Positions 27,228 to 36,715 of a stretch of DNA of 64,000 nucleotides are shown one piece after another. The notes beneath the pieces were generated by a model. That model had not been told where the DNA came from. It saw nothing but the letters and a program-made list of their open reading frames with translations, and ran no database searches. Position 1 is the stretch's first letter. Every line of letters starts with the position of its first letter. A program made the position numbers and the translations under genes. The stretch comes from Acholoe squamosa (Eukaryota; Annelida; Polychaeta; Phyllodocida; Polynoidae): NCBI GenBank assembly GCA_949317995.1, contig OX439043.1, forward strand, positions 186,001 to 250,000. Direction: 5' to 3'.

Positions 27228-27593
27228 ATGGTGACCAAAAGATCTCCTTCTGGAGGAAAATTTAAAACAATTAGGAAACATTACCACTTGTTGAAACACA
27301 TATCCAAGTGTTCCTCGGCAGAGTGTTCCCACATTATCAAAGGTCTCAGCGATGAGGTCATTAGGTTGATGAGTCAAATTTGCGTCAACGTAATGAACAA
27401 AAACCTGTTGCGTAACGAGTCCGACGCAGTCAAACGTTTATCACCCTACAAGAAAGAACTCAAGTCAGTCACAAGGCACAAGGCTACCGTTAAGCAGAAG
27501 AGGAAAACCTTTGAGCAAAAGGGTGGGTTTTTGGGAACCATTTTGGGCCTCGCCTTACCCCTGATAACAGGTCTCATAGGAGCACGTCGATAA
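27228..27593 (+). CDS. Small basic Polinton protein with hydrophobic C-terminus
   Basis: 121 residues. A basic helical body is followed by Gly-Gly and a hydrophobic helix near the end (FLGTILGLALPLITGLIG, then ARR). Small genes of this build next to the packaging ATPase and integrase are common in animal Polintons. The function is not established; a membrane-active or core minor virion protein is plausible. It begins 2 bp after the ATPase gene and ends 7 bp before the next one, typical of this compact block. Confidence 0.7.
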   Translation: MVTKRSPSGGKFKTIRKHYHLLKHISKCSSAECSHIIKGLSDEVIRLMSQICVNVMNKNLLRNESDAVKRLSPYKKELKSVTRHKATVKQKRKTFEQKGGFLGTILGLALPLITGLIGARR

Positions 27594-27599
27594 AAAATC

Positions 27600-28559
27600 A
27601 TGTCTTATTCAAGGATGGCCCTCGTAAGGGCGGATCTTGTTCCCCGAGAAAAAAAACCTTCTTTTGTTAGTCCTTCCTCTCCTCCCCAGCCTGGACCTAG
27701 TGTTCAAGACCAGTACTACAGCACTCAACTTTTAAGAGAAGGTTTAACTCCTGATTCCAGCCTGGTTCAAGTCCTGAACCACCTTCAAAGTAAAGCACAT
27801 GAGGTGCTTAACTCTCCTAACCTCAAACTGAAGGAAAAGTTAAGGCAGTACAATCAACTTATGATAAAGTCGGGAATTTTAACTAAAAAAGCCAAGGCCT
27901 TAGGACAACGTAGGGAAGGTCCCTATCCTGGTCGAGCAGTAGGACAAGGCCCTGCAGGAGCAGCAGCAGCAGCAGCAGCTGGGGGTGTAAACAATTCTTT
28001 AGAAGACACCGACGACGGCGACGACGATGATGACCACACTTTCACAGAGACTAGAGACGATCCACCACTTCCTGACGATTCAGACGGAGACAGTGTAGAC
28101 GAGTTCAAAGGGGAGGAAGGCTTTAAACCTCGTGCAAGAGACAACACAGAGGGTATGGACGCCGACATAAAAGAAAGAATACCTGCAAGTTACAGAACGA
28201 CTGCTAAAAATCTCTACAGAGAATTATCTCGTCACGGAAGTCAAATTTTGAATTGGAACAGAGACGGAGAAATATATGTCAACGGGGAACGTGTGCCTGG
28301 AACTGACATAACAGATTTGTTAGCTTTTGCTGCCCGACCAAAGTCTTTGAAAAAGGACCAACCTAAAGGAAGTCAGGTTTTCATGAGAGCAGTTAAAAGG
28401 CTGAACCCCACCTTAAAATTTGTCAAAAACAAGTCGGCTTTTGCAGGGCACAGTCCTTCCTTTGCTGCCAGTCCCTTGAAAAGAGCTTCCCCTATCAAGA
28501 AGAGGAAAGTAAGTCAAAAAGGAACTGGACGTAAGTTTATATGGCGCACAAGGCTTTGA
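27600..28559 (+). CDS. Polinton protein with Asp-rich linker and conserved C-terminal domain
   Basis: 319 residues. The N-terminal helical part is followed by an Ala run and an acidic linker (DTDDGDDDDD, about residues 135-150). A folded domain follows at about 195-290 (IPASYRTTAKNLYRELS, INGDGEIYVNGE-like strand) and then a basic tail (KRASPIKKRKVSQKG). This domain occurs next to Polinton integrases in many animal genomes, but its role is unknown to me. It overlaps the integrase start by 19 bp in another frame, which suggests translational coupling or alternative transcripts. Confidence 0.7.
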   Translation: MSYSRMALVRADLVPREKKPSFVSPSSPPQPGPSVQDQYYSTQLLREGLTPDSSLVQVLNHLQSKAHEVLNSPNLKLKEKLRQYNQLMIKSGILTKKAKALGQRREGPYPGRAVGQGPAGAAAAAAAGGVNNSLEDTDDGDDDDDHTFTETRDDPPLPDDSDGDSVDEFKGEEGFKPRARDNTEGMDADIKERIPASYRTTAKNLYRELSRHGSQILNWNRDGEIYVNGERVPGTDITDLLAFAARPKSLKKDQPKGSQVFMRAVKRLNPTLKFVKNKSAFAGHSPSFAASPLKRASPIKKRKVSQKGTGRKFIWRTRL

Positions 28560-29620
28560 AAAAAGATGTCCTCAGGTTTTACACAGATCCTAAACAACCT
28601 GGAAGTTTCACCAGCGTATCTAAACTTCAACGTCATCACTTCAAGAAAACAAAGAAAAAAAACATAGAACAAGCTTTGGAAGATGTAGACGCTTACACCA
28701 GACACAAACCTTACAAGAGAAGATTTCCAAGAAGAAAAACACAAACATGGGGGATAGACAAACAGTGGCAACTTGACCTCATAGACATGCGAGAATTTTC
28801 AAAGGAAAACAAAGGATACCAGTACATTCTAGCGGGAATAGATGTTTTTTCAAGGTATGGTTTTGGACAACCTGTGAAAAGTAAGAGAGCTGATGACGTG
28901 ACAGAGGCTTTCAAAAAAATGAGCAAAGAAAGAAAACCTCAACAAATTCAAACTGACAAGGGCAAAGAGTTTGTCAACAAAATTTTCAAAAAACACTGTG
29001 AAGATCAAAAAATCAATTTTTTCACAGGAGAGAACGACGACGTGAAGTGTGCCTTAGCCGAAAGATTCAACTCTACTTTACAAGGAAAAATGTGGAGATG
29101 TTTCTCTCATTTCAATAACTACAAATGGGTTGACTTGCTGCCCGACTTGGTTAAGTCCTACAATTTGACTTACCACAAAACCTTAGGAGCTGCCCCTTCA
29201 GACATAAATAAAGACAACTCTGAAGTCTTGTTCTACAGGTTGTACGATCAACCTCAAAAGAAAAAAGTTCCTGTCCTTCAGTTGAAGAGAAAAAATCAAG
29301 TGCGAATGTTGAAAACAAAGAAAACATTTAACAGAGGGTACGAACCTAACTGGACTGAGGAAATATACACAGTCGACAACATTTCGCCCAAAGGGTACCA
29401 CCTGAAAGATCTCCTTGGAGAAGAGATAAAAGGAAGCTTCTACGAACCTGAAGTTCAGAAGGTGCAAGTCCGTCACGGAAGACGCTACAACATAGAAAAA
29501 ATAGTAAAATACAGAGGAAAAGGCAAGAAAAGAGAAGCCTTGATCAAGTGGAAGGGTTATGGAGACAAGTTTAACTCTTGGGAACCTGTCAAGAACATAA
29601 ACAAATGGCGTTTACCTTAA
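28541..29620 (+). CDS. Retroviral-type integrase with C-terminal chromodomain
   Basis: 359 residues. The rve catalytic core shows D79 (QLDLIDM), D139 (QTDKGKEF) and E174 (LAERFNSTLQ), a DDE triad with spacing near 35. A chromodomain lies at about 313-355 (YNIEKIVKYRGKG...ALIKWKGYGDKFNSWEP). All catalytic residues are present. It inserts the element with 6-bp staggered cuts, matching the CATAGC duplication seen at both ends. The chromodomain usually guides integration to histone marks, which is notable given the target here is a herpesvirus gene. Overlaps neighbours on both sides. Confidence 0.95.
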   Translation: MAHKALKKDVLRFYTDPKQPGSFTSVSKLQRHHFKKTKKKNIEQALEDVDAYTRHKPYKRRFPRRKTQTWGIDKQWQLDLIDMREFSKENKGYQYILAGIDVFSRYGFGQPVKSKRADDVTEAFKKMSKERKPQQIQTDKGKEFVNKIFKKHCEDQKINFFTGENDDVKCALAERFNSTLQGKMWRCFSHFNNYKWVDLLPDLVKSYNLTYHKTLGAAPSDINKDNSEVLFYRLYDQPQKKKVPVLQLKRKNQVRMLKTKKTFNRGYEPNWTEEIYTVDNISPKGYHLKDLLGEEIKGSFYEPEVQKVQVRHGRRYNIEKIVKYRGKGKKREALIKWKGYGDKFNSWEPVKNINKWRLP

Positions 29621-30942
29621 CTTTACCTAGTAACTCATCTATGAACGTTTTTCCTGACAACACTTTAACTAGTTACAATACAATTTTGGCAGAATACATT
29701 AACTCTCCTACTCAGTTAGAGTGTGCTCTTCAAGAAATAACCTGTCCTACCACGTGGTACAACGTTAAAGAAGAACCCATTCTCTTGGTACAGGGAGAAA
29801 ACGACCTGACAAACAACCTCCGCTCTGTAGTAGCTTTATTGAACAAACGCAGAAGAGAATTTTTTCCTCTGGAAAAACCAGGAGCCCATAGTGTCTTCAG
29901 TAGAGCTTCAAGCTCTACATCAAATTTATCAGCCCAATCTGCTTTGAAGAGAGGAGTAAAAATAACAAAAAACCTACGTCATGTCAACCCTGTGGGATCG
30001 ACTGAAACCATTCCTCCTGCTGGTCCTGCAAGTGAAAGTCCACCAACTCCTGCTGCTGCGACTGAGACGCCATCTGGAGGATTCACTTCTAACCAACCCA
30101 CGCCAGAGAAGGAGGAAAAGGAAGAGGAGGAGGTTGAGGGGGAGCGTGACACGGCAGGCAGAGAGAAAAGGGAAATATCGTCGGCTGTGGCTGAAGTGAT
30201 GTCTATGGACGACAGGGAAAAAAGGTCTCTTTCTTTTTTTGAAGAAAAGGCCGTCTTCACAGACTCTGCTAATGTTTCTCCGCTCTCTCCCAGTCAGTTA
30301 CAGGCTGTGAAAATAAGTACACGCTTCAAGGAAATTAGCAGATACCTGTCTAAGTATTACTTCAAGGAAGGTAGTATCTACAATATGTTTGCCTTAGAAG
30401 GTGTGAACCTGGAAAGCAACTCAGAGTTGATAGGATACTTGAACAGGACCATAAATAAACTACAGAGCATGTTGGTGAGAAAACTAAGAAACTACAGGAA
30501 AAACAACAAAGCCACCGTGTTTCACTACAACAAATACACAATGAAAAGTGTAGTTTCCTTGCCTCCTGGTGTGGTCATGCAACTCCCAGAAAACTTAGGG
30601 AAACAATTAGGTTTTGACGGAAGTGTTTTCCTAAGTGGAAAAACACAAAGCCCCTACGTGGTAGACCTTCAGTTCAAAAGTCGATGTGCTTTCGTGTACT
30701 CTGACATAGTCAAGCACAGTCTTGTGGGTGATTCTAAAGCACCCCTTCTGAGGCAAATCAACATAAATCGCTACAACGGTGACATGCAGACCATAAGTTT
30801 CCAGAACTTGATATATCTGCCAGTCACTAAAACCACCTTCAGACAGATAGGGATATACTTAAGAGACAAGACTGGGGAACCTATACCATTTGAAAGCGGA
30901 TCAGTGTCGGTGGTACTTGCCTTCAGACCTCTTCAAGGATAG
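29605..30942 (+). CDS. Minor capsid (penton-type) protein
   Basis: Start at ATG 29605, inside the last 16 bp of the integrase gene; 445 residues. The N-terminal part reads as beta strands (MAFTLTLPSNSSMNVFPDNTLTSYNTILAEYI). A disordered, Glu/Pro-rich insert spans about 120-215, then strands resume to the C-terminus (TISFQNLIYLPV, VSVVLAFRPL). Position between integrase and the pVI/pX-like gene, and the strand-rich ends, fit the single-jelly-roll penton-type protein of Polintons. The assignment is by position and character rather than an exact motif. Confidence 0.75.
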   Translation: MAFTLTLPSNSSMNVFPDNTLTSYNTILAEYINSPTQLECALQEITCPTTWYNVKEEPILLVQGENDLTNNLRSVVALLNKRRREFFPLEKPGAHSVFSRASSSTSNLSAQSALKRGVKITKNLRHVNPVGSTETIPPAGPASESPPTPAAATETPSGGFTSNQPTPEKEEKEEEEVEGERDTAGREKREISSAVAEVMSMDDREKRSLSFFEEKAVFTDSANVSPLSPSQLQAVKISTRFKEISRYLSKYYFKEGSIYNMFALEGVNLESNSELIGYLNRTINKLQSMLVRKLRNYRKNNKATVFHYNKYTMKSVVSLPPGVVMQLPENLGKQLGFDGSVFLSGKTQSPYVVDLQFKSRCAFVYSDIVKHSLVGDSKAPLLRQININRYNGDMQTISFQNLIYLPVTKTTFRQIGIYLRDKTGEPIPFESGSVSVVLAFRPLQG

Positions 30943-30954
30943 GAGTATATTACC

Positions 30955-31425
30955 ATGCTTCACTACTATGGAACACCTCCATACCTGGCCCCTAGGGGTC
31001 AGTACGCTGAATACTACAGAAAATCACAGTTTGGGAACGGTGCTTTACCAGCGTACGGTGGCAGGGGCAGACAAAGAGGGCACGGACTTGGTTCGTTAAT
31101 AGGTGGTTTACTGAGAGGAGCTGTTCCCCTCTTAAGTAAAATAGGACGCTCGGCTGCCAAATCTGCAGGCAAAGCCTTGCTTTCTACAGGAGCTGGAGTC
31201 TTGTCCGACGTGGTAACAGGAAAAGGCTTCAAGAAAAGTCTAGTTAGGAGAAGTAAAGCTACAGGGAAGAACTTACTCAAAAGGGCTGCTTCTTCTGCTC
31301 AAGGATACATAAAAGGTACATCTGAACCTCCTCCAGTCAAACGACGAGCAACCGGCAAGCGCGGAGGACGTAAGGGGCAACGCGGCAGAGGCAGAGGACA
31401 AGCTAGAGGAAGGACCTTGTTCTAG
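30955..31425 (+). CDS. pVI/pX-like basic core protein
   Basis: 156 residues. A Gly-rich amphipathic segment (GLGSLIGGLLRGAVPLLSKIG, about residues 45-65) is followed by Ala/Lys helices. The tail is extremely Arg/Gly-rich (RGGRKGQRGRGRGQARGR). This matches the build of adenovirus minor core proteins (pVI/pX) and their Polinton counterparts, which are membrane-active and DNA-binding and are cut by the viral protease. It lies 2 bp upstream of the major capsid gene. Confidence 0.75.
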   Translation: MLHYYGTPPYLAPRGQYAEYYRKSQFGNGALPAYGGRGRQRGHGLGSLIGGLLRGAVPLLSKIGRSAAKSAGKALLSTGAGVLSDVVTGKGFKKSLVRRSKATGKNLLKRAASSAQGYIKGTSEPPPVKRRATGKRGGRKGQRGRGRGQARGRTLF

Positions 31426-31427
31426 TC

Positions 31428-32744
31428 ATGAGTCTCCTTCATCCCAAGGGTCAGGTATGTGCAGTAGGTGAACTAGACCTACACGCCTTGCCTGTCACTC
31501 AAAAGGACATATTAAAATGTCAAAAAATAACCAAAACTACCAACAATGCCCTGACTCCACACACTGAATCATTTGACTTCACCTTCGAACCAAGCAACCT
31601 GTACACAGACCTCTCAGAAACTGAGCTGTACATGGAACTGGAAGCCGTGGCGGCAGACGGAACAACTCACCTTGCCGTAGGCATAGAAGCTGCTCCAGTC
31701 AACAACTTGGCACACGCTCTCTTTGCTTCCTGCCAGTTGCTGATAAATGGGGAGAAAGTCACCGGCAACAATGAAGACTATGGTCTCAAGGCCTACATTT
31801 TGGACACAATTTGTTGCAACAAAGAAGACAAAGAGACTCGGTTGAAAGGGTGTCAAAAGTACATGAAAGACACCTGTGGTCACATGGAAGCCAGAGCGGG
31901 CGAAAATGCTGGATGGACGGCACGGAGAGCAGAGTTCAGTGCCCGCAACAAGCATGCCTTGGTAATGAAGCCGCACCTGGATTTAATTAAACAGTGCAAG
32001 GTGCTGCCTCCGAACTGTGAAATCAAGTTCATATTCGAAAAAAATCAGCCCAATTACTACATGATGCAAGCAGCCGATCAAAACTACTGGGTCAAAATCA
32101 CCAAAGCTGAAATGACACTTCTCCAAAAATGTGTCGACGACGAGGTGGTGAAAACTCACGTCAGCAGTGTCAGGAATCCACATTGGGGCCCTTTCAACTA
32201 TCACATAGCCAGGTGTAAAGTAACTAAACACACTTTGGACGGTGGCTCACAAGACTACAGTTGGACTCAACCTGACACTACTCAGATCCCCACCAGGATA
32301 GTCTTGTGTATGATAAAGGAAACAGCAGCTGCTGGGACTAAGACAGAAAATCCTTTCAACTGCAGGCATTTCAACGTGAAGGAAATATGCGTGAGATATG
32401 ACGATCAAAAGTTTGAGTTGAAGACCGACTTCGAAACAGGCAACTGCATCAGAGCCTACAGTCAAATGTTCATAGACAGTGGGCTGTCGGCTTTGGGGCA
32501 AGACTGTGGCATAACTTTGGAAGATTTCAAAGATGGATATTCCTTCTTTGTTTTCGACCTCACCCCAGACAGAGCACCTGAAGACAGTCGTATAAATCTC
32601 ATCAAGCAAGGAAAGCTGGGCATTTCCCTTAGGTTTGCCGCCCCGACTACTCACGCCATATCTGCCGTCTTGTGTTCCTTCTACGACAACAACATCCAAC
32701 TAACGGCTGACTGTCTTCCTGTCACAGACTACCACATGAACTGA
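31428..32744 (+). CDS. Major capsid protein (double jelly-roll, hexon type)
   Basis: 438 residues, intact. Strand-rich sequence throughout, with typical Polinton features: an N-terminal strand run (ESFDFTFEPSNLYTDLSETELYMEL), an INGEKV turn, and a GLKAYILDTI segment. It is placed between the pVI/pX-like gene and the protease. Length and order match the hexon-like major capsid proteins of Polintons. Its integrity argues that the element could still build particles, alone or during herpesvirus infection. Confidence 0.85.
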   Translation: MSLLHPKGQVCAVGELDLHALPVTQKDILKCQKITKTTNNALTPHTESFDFTFEPSNLYTDLSETELYMELEAVAADGTTHLAVGIEAAPVNNLAHALFASCQLLINGEKVTGNNEDYGLKAYILDTICCNKEDKETRLKGCQKYMKDTCGHMEARAGENAGWTARRAEFSARNKHALVMKPHLDLIKQCKVLPPNCEIKFIFEKNQPNYYMMQAADQNYWVKITKAEMTLLQKCVDDEVVKTHVSSVRNPHWGPFNYHIARCKVTKHTLDGGSQDYSWTQPDTTQIPTRIVLCMIKETAAAGTKTENPFNCRHFNVKEICVRYDDQKFELKTDFETGNCIRAYSQMFIDSGLSALGQDCGITLEDFKDGYSFFVFDLTPDRAPEDSRINLIKQGKLGISLRFAAPTTHAISAVLCSFYDNNIQLTADCLPVTDYHMN

Positions 32745-32751
32745 GAAAAAA

Positions 32752-33216
32752 ATGAGAACTTCAGACATAACAGGTGCACTGGGAAACCATCCACACACAA
32801 GACGTTTCTACCTGGGAACTTTTGCCAGTAATCAATGTCCTAAAAAACCAATTCCCTCTACATGTTTCGTCAGTAACACAGATCCAAGCTCTAAACCTGG
32901 TCAGCACTGGGTGGCATTTTACGTTTCTCATAACGGGAATGTATTCTACTTTGATCCCTATGGCTTACCTCCGTTTACTATATATCACCAGAGGTTCATG
33001 CAAAAGTCGTCAGATGGTCACGGGTCATTCAGCAGAAAACAAGTGCAAAACTTTTACGCTAAAACGTGTGGAGCCCACTGCATTAACTTCCTCATAGAAA
33101 CATGTCGGACCAAGGATCCACACCACACTGTGAAAAGGTTTTCTCAGGTCCCCTTCAACTTAATGGACAAAATAGTCAGGCCCTTCCTGAGAAAAAGAGA
33201 GAAGAAGAGGCAATGA
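32752..33216 (+). CDS. Adenain-like maturation cysteine protease
   Basis: 154 residues. His52 (GQHWVAFY), Asp68 (FYFDPYG) and Cys110 (CGAHC) form the catalytic triad in the order of adenovirus protease; Gln near 99 (KQVQNF) may supply the oxyanion hole. The length is that of a minimal adenain. It would process capsid and core precursors during maturation. It is 7 bp downstream of the major capsid gene, and its end is overlapped by the last gene of the element. Confidence 0.92.
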   Translation: MRTSDITGALGNHPHTRRFYLGTFASNQCPKKPIPSTCFVSNTDPSSKPGQHWVAFYVSHNGNVFYFDPYGLPPFTIYHQRFMQKSSDGHGSFSRKQVQNFYAKTCGAHCINFLIETCRTKDPHHTVKRFSQVPFNLMDKIVRPFLRKREKKRQ

Positions 33217-33527
33217 ATTTCGAGATGAGTCCAGAAGAAGTAGCAGTCAAAGCAGACGTGAGCAATCTTTTGGTGAAAGGAAAAGTTAAACGTGAACTGG
33301 ACGTGATAGACGGGCTTCAGAGCACGGCGGAAGTTATAGACAAGATTCTCATCATCATGGCCGAGTTAATGGACAAAGTGGTAGCCCTGGAGGAGAACGA
33401 CATAGGAAGAAAGGCCTTGAAGGATTTAATGGAGAGAATGCGGGCCTTAGAGGACCGTAGTCAAAGTCCTACTCCAGCCAAGACCGGGTGCAGTTGGTAC
33501 TGCAACAAGAATTCATTTTCCATATAA
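33102..33527 (+). CDS. Small helical Polinton protein, last gene of the element
   Basis: ATG at 33102 lies within the protease gene in another frame; a second Met at 33213 just before the protease stop is an alternative start. The C-terminal 90 residues are helical and heptad-like (VIDKILIIMAELMDKVVALEENDIGRKALKDLMERMRALEDR). It probably forms a coiled coil. The function is unknown. AATAAA at 33606 ends the rightward transcripts just before the right TIR. Confidence 0.6.
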   Translation: MSDQGSTPHCEKVFSGPLQLNGQNSQALPEKKREEEAMNFEMSPEEVAVKADVSNLLVKGKVKRELDVIDGLQSTAEVIDKILIIMAELMDKVVALEENDIGRKALKDLMERMRALEDRSQSPTPAKTGCSWYCNKNSFSI

Positions 33528-33605
33528 TATCCATGTACTCTGCTTGCAAAGCATATCTGATTATAATGATTCATACCTAACATGTACTCTGATAGGAAGA
33601 AAAAA

Positions 33606-33611
33606 AATAAA
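33606..33611 (+). terminator. Poly(A) signal of the rightward Polinton transcripts
   Basis: AATAAA in an A-rich run about 80 bp after the last gene and just inside the right TIR. Confidence 0.6.
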
Positions 33612-33639
33612 AAGATTGAATTTAAAAAAACGAGTTGTG

Positions 33640-34063
33640 TCTTTGTTGCATTTAATCTCATATCAAAATAGTGAGTCATAAGTATTGCGTAAATTCATAG
33701 GAACATTGCATCAGAAATTGAGTCATGGTTATTGTGTAAATTCTTACAAGCATTGCGCAATGCACCCTCATACGTAGGTCATACGTTTTTGCAAGTAGGT
33801 TAGTAGGTCACTTCCGGTTTGTAAGTAGGTCAGCTCTAGGTATTGCACAATTCTTTTAATTTATGCATCTAGGCCAGGTCACTAGGTCAAATGGAATCCA
33901 GCTCTCTGATTGGTCGAAAAAACTAGGTCATGACCTTATGACGTCACTTCCTGTCAAATCCAGCCCTCTGATTGGCTGAAACTAGGTCACTTCCGGTCTA
34001 CCAGTAGGTCATGACCTAGTTAGTAGCTAATCCATTGCGCTCAGTTTGCATGTATATACTACT
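33640..34063 (-). repeat. Right terminal inverted repeat of the Polinton
   Basis: Complement of 15807-16212. It contains the same cluster in mirror order: AGGTCATGACCT at 33925-33936 and 34006-34017, and TGACGTCA at 33939-33946. The ends read GTATATACTACT, then CATAGC of the target duplication. Confidence 0.9.
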
Positions 34064-34381
34064 CATAGCCCATGCGGGATCTTTAGGTAGGGCCACTACA
34101 TGGTCTTGGGTAAATTTAAATTGATTAATGCGCATAAAAAGGTTATCATCATCCAAATTGGGCAAGTTAACATCAATTCTAGCACAACTCCGTATTTTAT
34201 TGATATTTTTCCATGTGTCCTTAGTTATATTTACTGAACGTAGAGGGTTTTGGGAATCATCATAAAATCCCCTAATACCTTGAATATGTGCACGATCTCG
34301 CCACTCCTCGGCTGGCATGGGAAGAGGAAAAGGACTGTACTGTCCCGTCTTTCTTTTAGCAGAACTTTTTACAACAAACAT
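34064..34381 (-). pseudogene. 5' half of the herpesvirus gene interrupted by the Polinton
   Basis: The minus-strand ATG at 34381 opens 106 codons up to the CATAGC target duplication (34064-34069). The frame agrees exactly with the other half at 15480-15806. After the duplication the frame runs into the TIR and stops at 34016. The N-terminus is basic (KSSAKRK), followed by a Trp-containing helical region. There is no signal peptide. It is divergent from the terminase gene, whose ATG is 110 bp away. Family unknown. Confidence 0.8.
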
Positions 34382-34490
34382 TTTTATTTTTTTGTCTTCA
34401 TTATCTCAAGCCGTCTTGTTTTTTTCCTATTAGGACGGTGGTGTGTTTACTTTTTTTTCACAATTTTACAGAATGTAAACGGAAAGAATC

Positions 34491-35456
34491 ATGCATAAGT
34501 TTCCCAAGTTTTCAGTCTTACCGGATTATATTTTTGTGAAATACAATTTTGGAACAGGGCTCGGCTATCATGTCCAGTCCCCTTCAAGTAAGGCTCTGCT
34601 ATCTCGTCTTTCAACCTTTATGTCAGACACCTCCGTACTTAAAAATACAGTTGTACCCATACCAATACCCCCAAAAGACAAAGAAAACACAAGTGTAACT
34701 TTAAATTTGGAGTATGTTAATAGTTTAATGCAACAATATGACACCCAATCGCATTCTGTTACAAACATCAACCGCCATGATATGTATGACATTGACCAAT
34801 TTCTTACATCGGTTGAACTTACTTTAAACCCTTTTTGCTATAAAACTGTGGTGTCTACGGCCAATGGTGGAAGACATAAAAGTAAGTTTCAAAGACTACC
34901 ATTTCAACAGTTCATGATGCTGGACTTGATTTTTACCATGATAAACAGAAGCGGGTTATCAGAATATCAGCATCAAATTTTCATGCACTTAAAAAATTAC
35001 TTGGGTTACAGTTGACTGACTTGGACTAAGGCAAACATACTACAAGAGCTTTTTGCTGCCCGCATTGTAGCACACAACATACGAAGGCGTATGGGTAAAT
35101 CTGTTGCAGTGTATGCTGAACTTGCAAGATGTTTAGCATTTTTTCCAAAGGCTGGAATAAAAGCTTTATATACAGTTCACATGGCCCATTCTGCTGAACA
35201 GTGCTACACAGCTGTGTCACAAGTGATATATTCTTTTGTAGATCTTTTCAATTCCACACAAAGGTTGAAGTACACAGAAAAAAGACTAGCCAGAGGGGGA
35301 AGTGTTGACATTAATAATTTTTACTATGTTGCCAAGCCACATACTAACCGAGCTACAAAAACCATCGCAGTTTCATTTTCCAAGTACAATCATGAAAACA
35401 ATTGCACGGAAATAACTGAAAATACACTTTTATGCAAAGCATATACACAACGTGAT
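34491..35456 (+). pseudogene. Terminase large subunit, exon 1 (ATPase N-terminal part), broken
   Basis: Open from ATG 34491 except for an in-frame TGA at 35013-35015. The same frame continues as LTWTKANILQELFAARIVAHNI into the Walker A RRRMGKS (about 35082-35102), then a terminase-like ATPase strand order. Exon 1 ends at 35456 before GTAAGT, at phase 0. Terminase large subunit is the motor that packs herpesvirus DNA into the capsid. With the TGA the protein would be cut before its ATPase, so this copy is probably not functional as it stands. Confidence 0.8.
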
Positions 35457-35539
35457 GTAAGTATCAATTTTGTTTTGTTTTAAATGTAATTACAGCGGTA
35501 CCTTAACACAAAGTAGAGTAAACATCTTCACAATAGTAG

Positions 35540-36715
35540 TTAACAATGAAACACCTGTGGACAGGCAACCTTGAGCACATTTTCAACATATTGTTTTGTC
35601 ATGCGTGTTGTTTTAGCCTTATATAAGGACTTTTCCTTCATGTACATGTTCTTTGTTGCAACCCATATGTCATTGATTGTGGCTTCCTGGGACAACCGAA
35701 CTCCATCCGTAAGGAAGTCATTCAATTGTTTTATTTTCCTTTGTCCGTGAAACTCTTCTATAAGCTCTGCAGGCAGTGGTCTATGTTTTATGTCACTTTT
35801 ACTTAATGCAGCATAATATAAGCTTATTGTGCTCTTACCAAACTGGCCCCTTCGGGTGTGCTTATCTACAGCCCACTCAGGCATATCGTTTAACTGATTA
35901 TTACTCATTACAGTCCAGTCCCACTCGTACAGTGCACTAACGGAAATGTCTGTCTCGCTTATATTGCGCCCTCTTCCTCTCCCGTGCATTAACCACTTTC
36001 GAACAACGGCACAAAATAATACTAACCTAAGTTCTACATTTGGAACAGCGGCTAAACATATTAGAGCTTCTAGTGAATGCATCATGTGCTTGTCGTTTTC
36101 CATATCCAACAATACAGTTAACGCAAGCTGGCACAAGTTAGGTTTAGTCTTCCTGCCTGTCTTAATCGGGCAATGATAGTTAATTGGGCCAGAGCGCTTT
36201 TCATGATTAATTGCAATCGTGAGTAGTTTTGCACCTAGCATCATTGCTTTTTCCTCTTTTCCTATGTTGTCCCATCCGGTGCGCAGTAATGTGAGTGCTA
36301 TGCCGATATCTACACACCCCTTAAGAGGTTTAATTCCCCATTGTGTTTCCTTTAGATCTGCATCCGCTTGTGAAGGGATGTACACATCTTTTAACAGGTC
36401 GTATTCATTGCACATTATATATACCGGCATGCATGCAACATAGCGAGAAGGCTTTATCCTGTCAATGAGAAGTTCTATAAACAGTTGAGGTTTTTTCAAC
36501 ACGTTACCGGCTTCCCGTAATGCGGTGGCCGATGCTAATCCGTGATCTTCTAGCAAATATGTAACAAAATGTTTTTCTTTCAATGTAGCGCCAAGTTCCA
36601 TTACAGCCTTCATGGCATAGCTCTTATTTTTCCGCCGGATAGACTTTTGTAGCAGAGATTTTAGTTCATCCACTGCAATACAGCGTCTGGTTAAATGATG
36701 TTTCCAAGGTGCCAT
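35540..36715 (-). CDS. Unknown 391-aa herpesvirus protein nested in the terminase intron
   Basis: Start at ATG 36715 (MAPWKHH). The ORF is intact, helical and Leu-rich, with a few Cys. No membrane segment or zinc pattern is seen. It lies on the opposite strand inside the 4.06-kb terminase intron. That echoes the known herpesvirus arrangement in which UL16 and UL17 lie antisense within the UL15 intron, so a capsid-associated or tegument packaging role is possible. Sequence alone does not show which. Confidence 0.6.
   Translation of the reverse strand: MAPWKHHLTRRCIAVDELKSLLQKSIRRKNKSYAMKAVMELGATLKEKHFVTYLLEDHGLASATALREAGNVLKKPQLFIELLIDRIKPSRYVACMPVYIMCNEYDLLKDVYIPSQADADLKETQWGIKPLKGCVDIGIALTLLRTGWDNIGKEEKAMMLGAKLLTIAINHEKRSGPINYHCPIKTGRKTKPNLCQLALTVLLDMENDKHMMHSLEALICLAAVPNVELRLVLFCAVVRKWLMHGRGRGRNISETDISVSALYEWDWTVMSNNQLNDMPEWAVDKHTRRGQFGKSTISLYYAALSKSDIKHRPLPAELIEEFHGQRKIKQLNDFLTDGVRLSQEATINDIWVATKNMYMKEKSLYKAKTTRMTKQYVENVLKVACPQVFHC

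Larger units (their letters stand above)
15807..34063. mobile_element. Complete Polinton/Maverick (adintovirus-type) element, 18,257 bp
   Basis: It begins with AGTAGTATATAC and ends with the complement of the same, has TIRs of about 0.4 kb, and is flanked by a perfect 6-bp duplication. Gene content is the full Polinton set: protein-primed PolB, integrase with chromodomain, FtsK/HerA-type packaging ATPase, adenain-like protease, double-jelly-roll-type major capsid protein, minor capsid protein and pVI/pX-like protein. It also carries accessory genes including a double death-domain protein. The left quarter is transcribed to the left and the rest to the right. Nearly all its genes are open, in contrast with the surrounding herpesvirus genes. 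It interrupts a herpesvirus gene on the minus strand. Confidence 0.95.

Noticed and set aside
15807..34063. Free-living adenovirus, virophage or prophage instead of a Polinton
   Set aside because: The retroviral-type integrase with chromodomain, AG ends, TIRs and 6-bp target duplication define an integrated Polinton/adintovirus.
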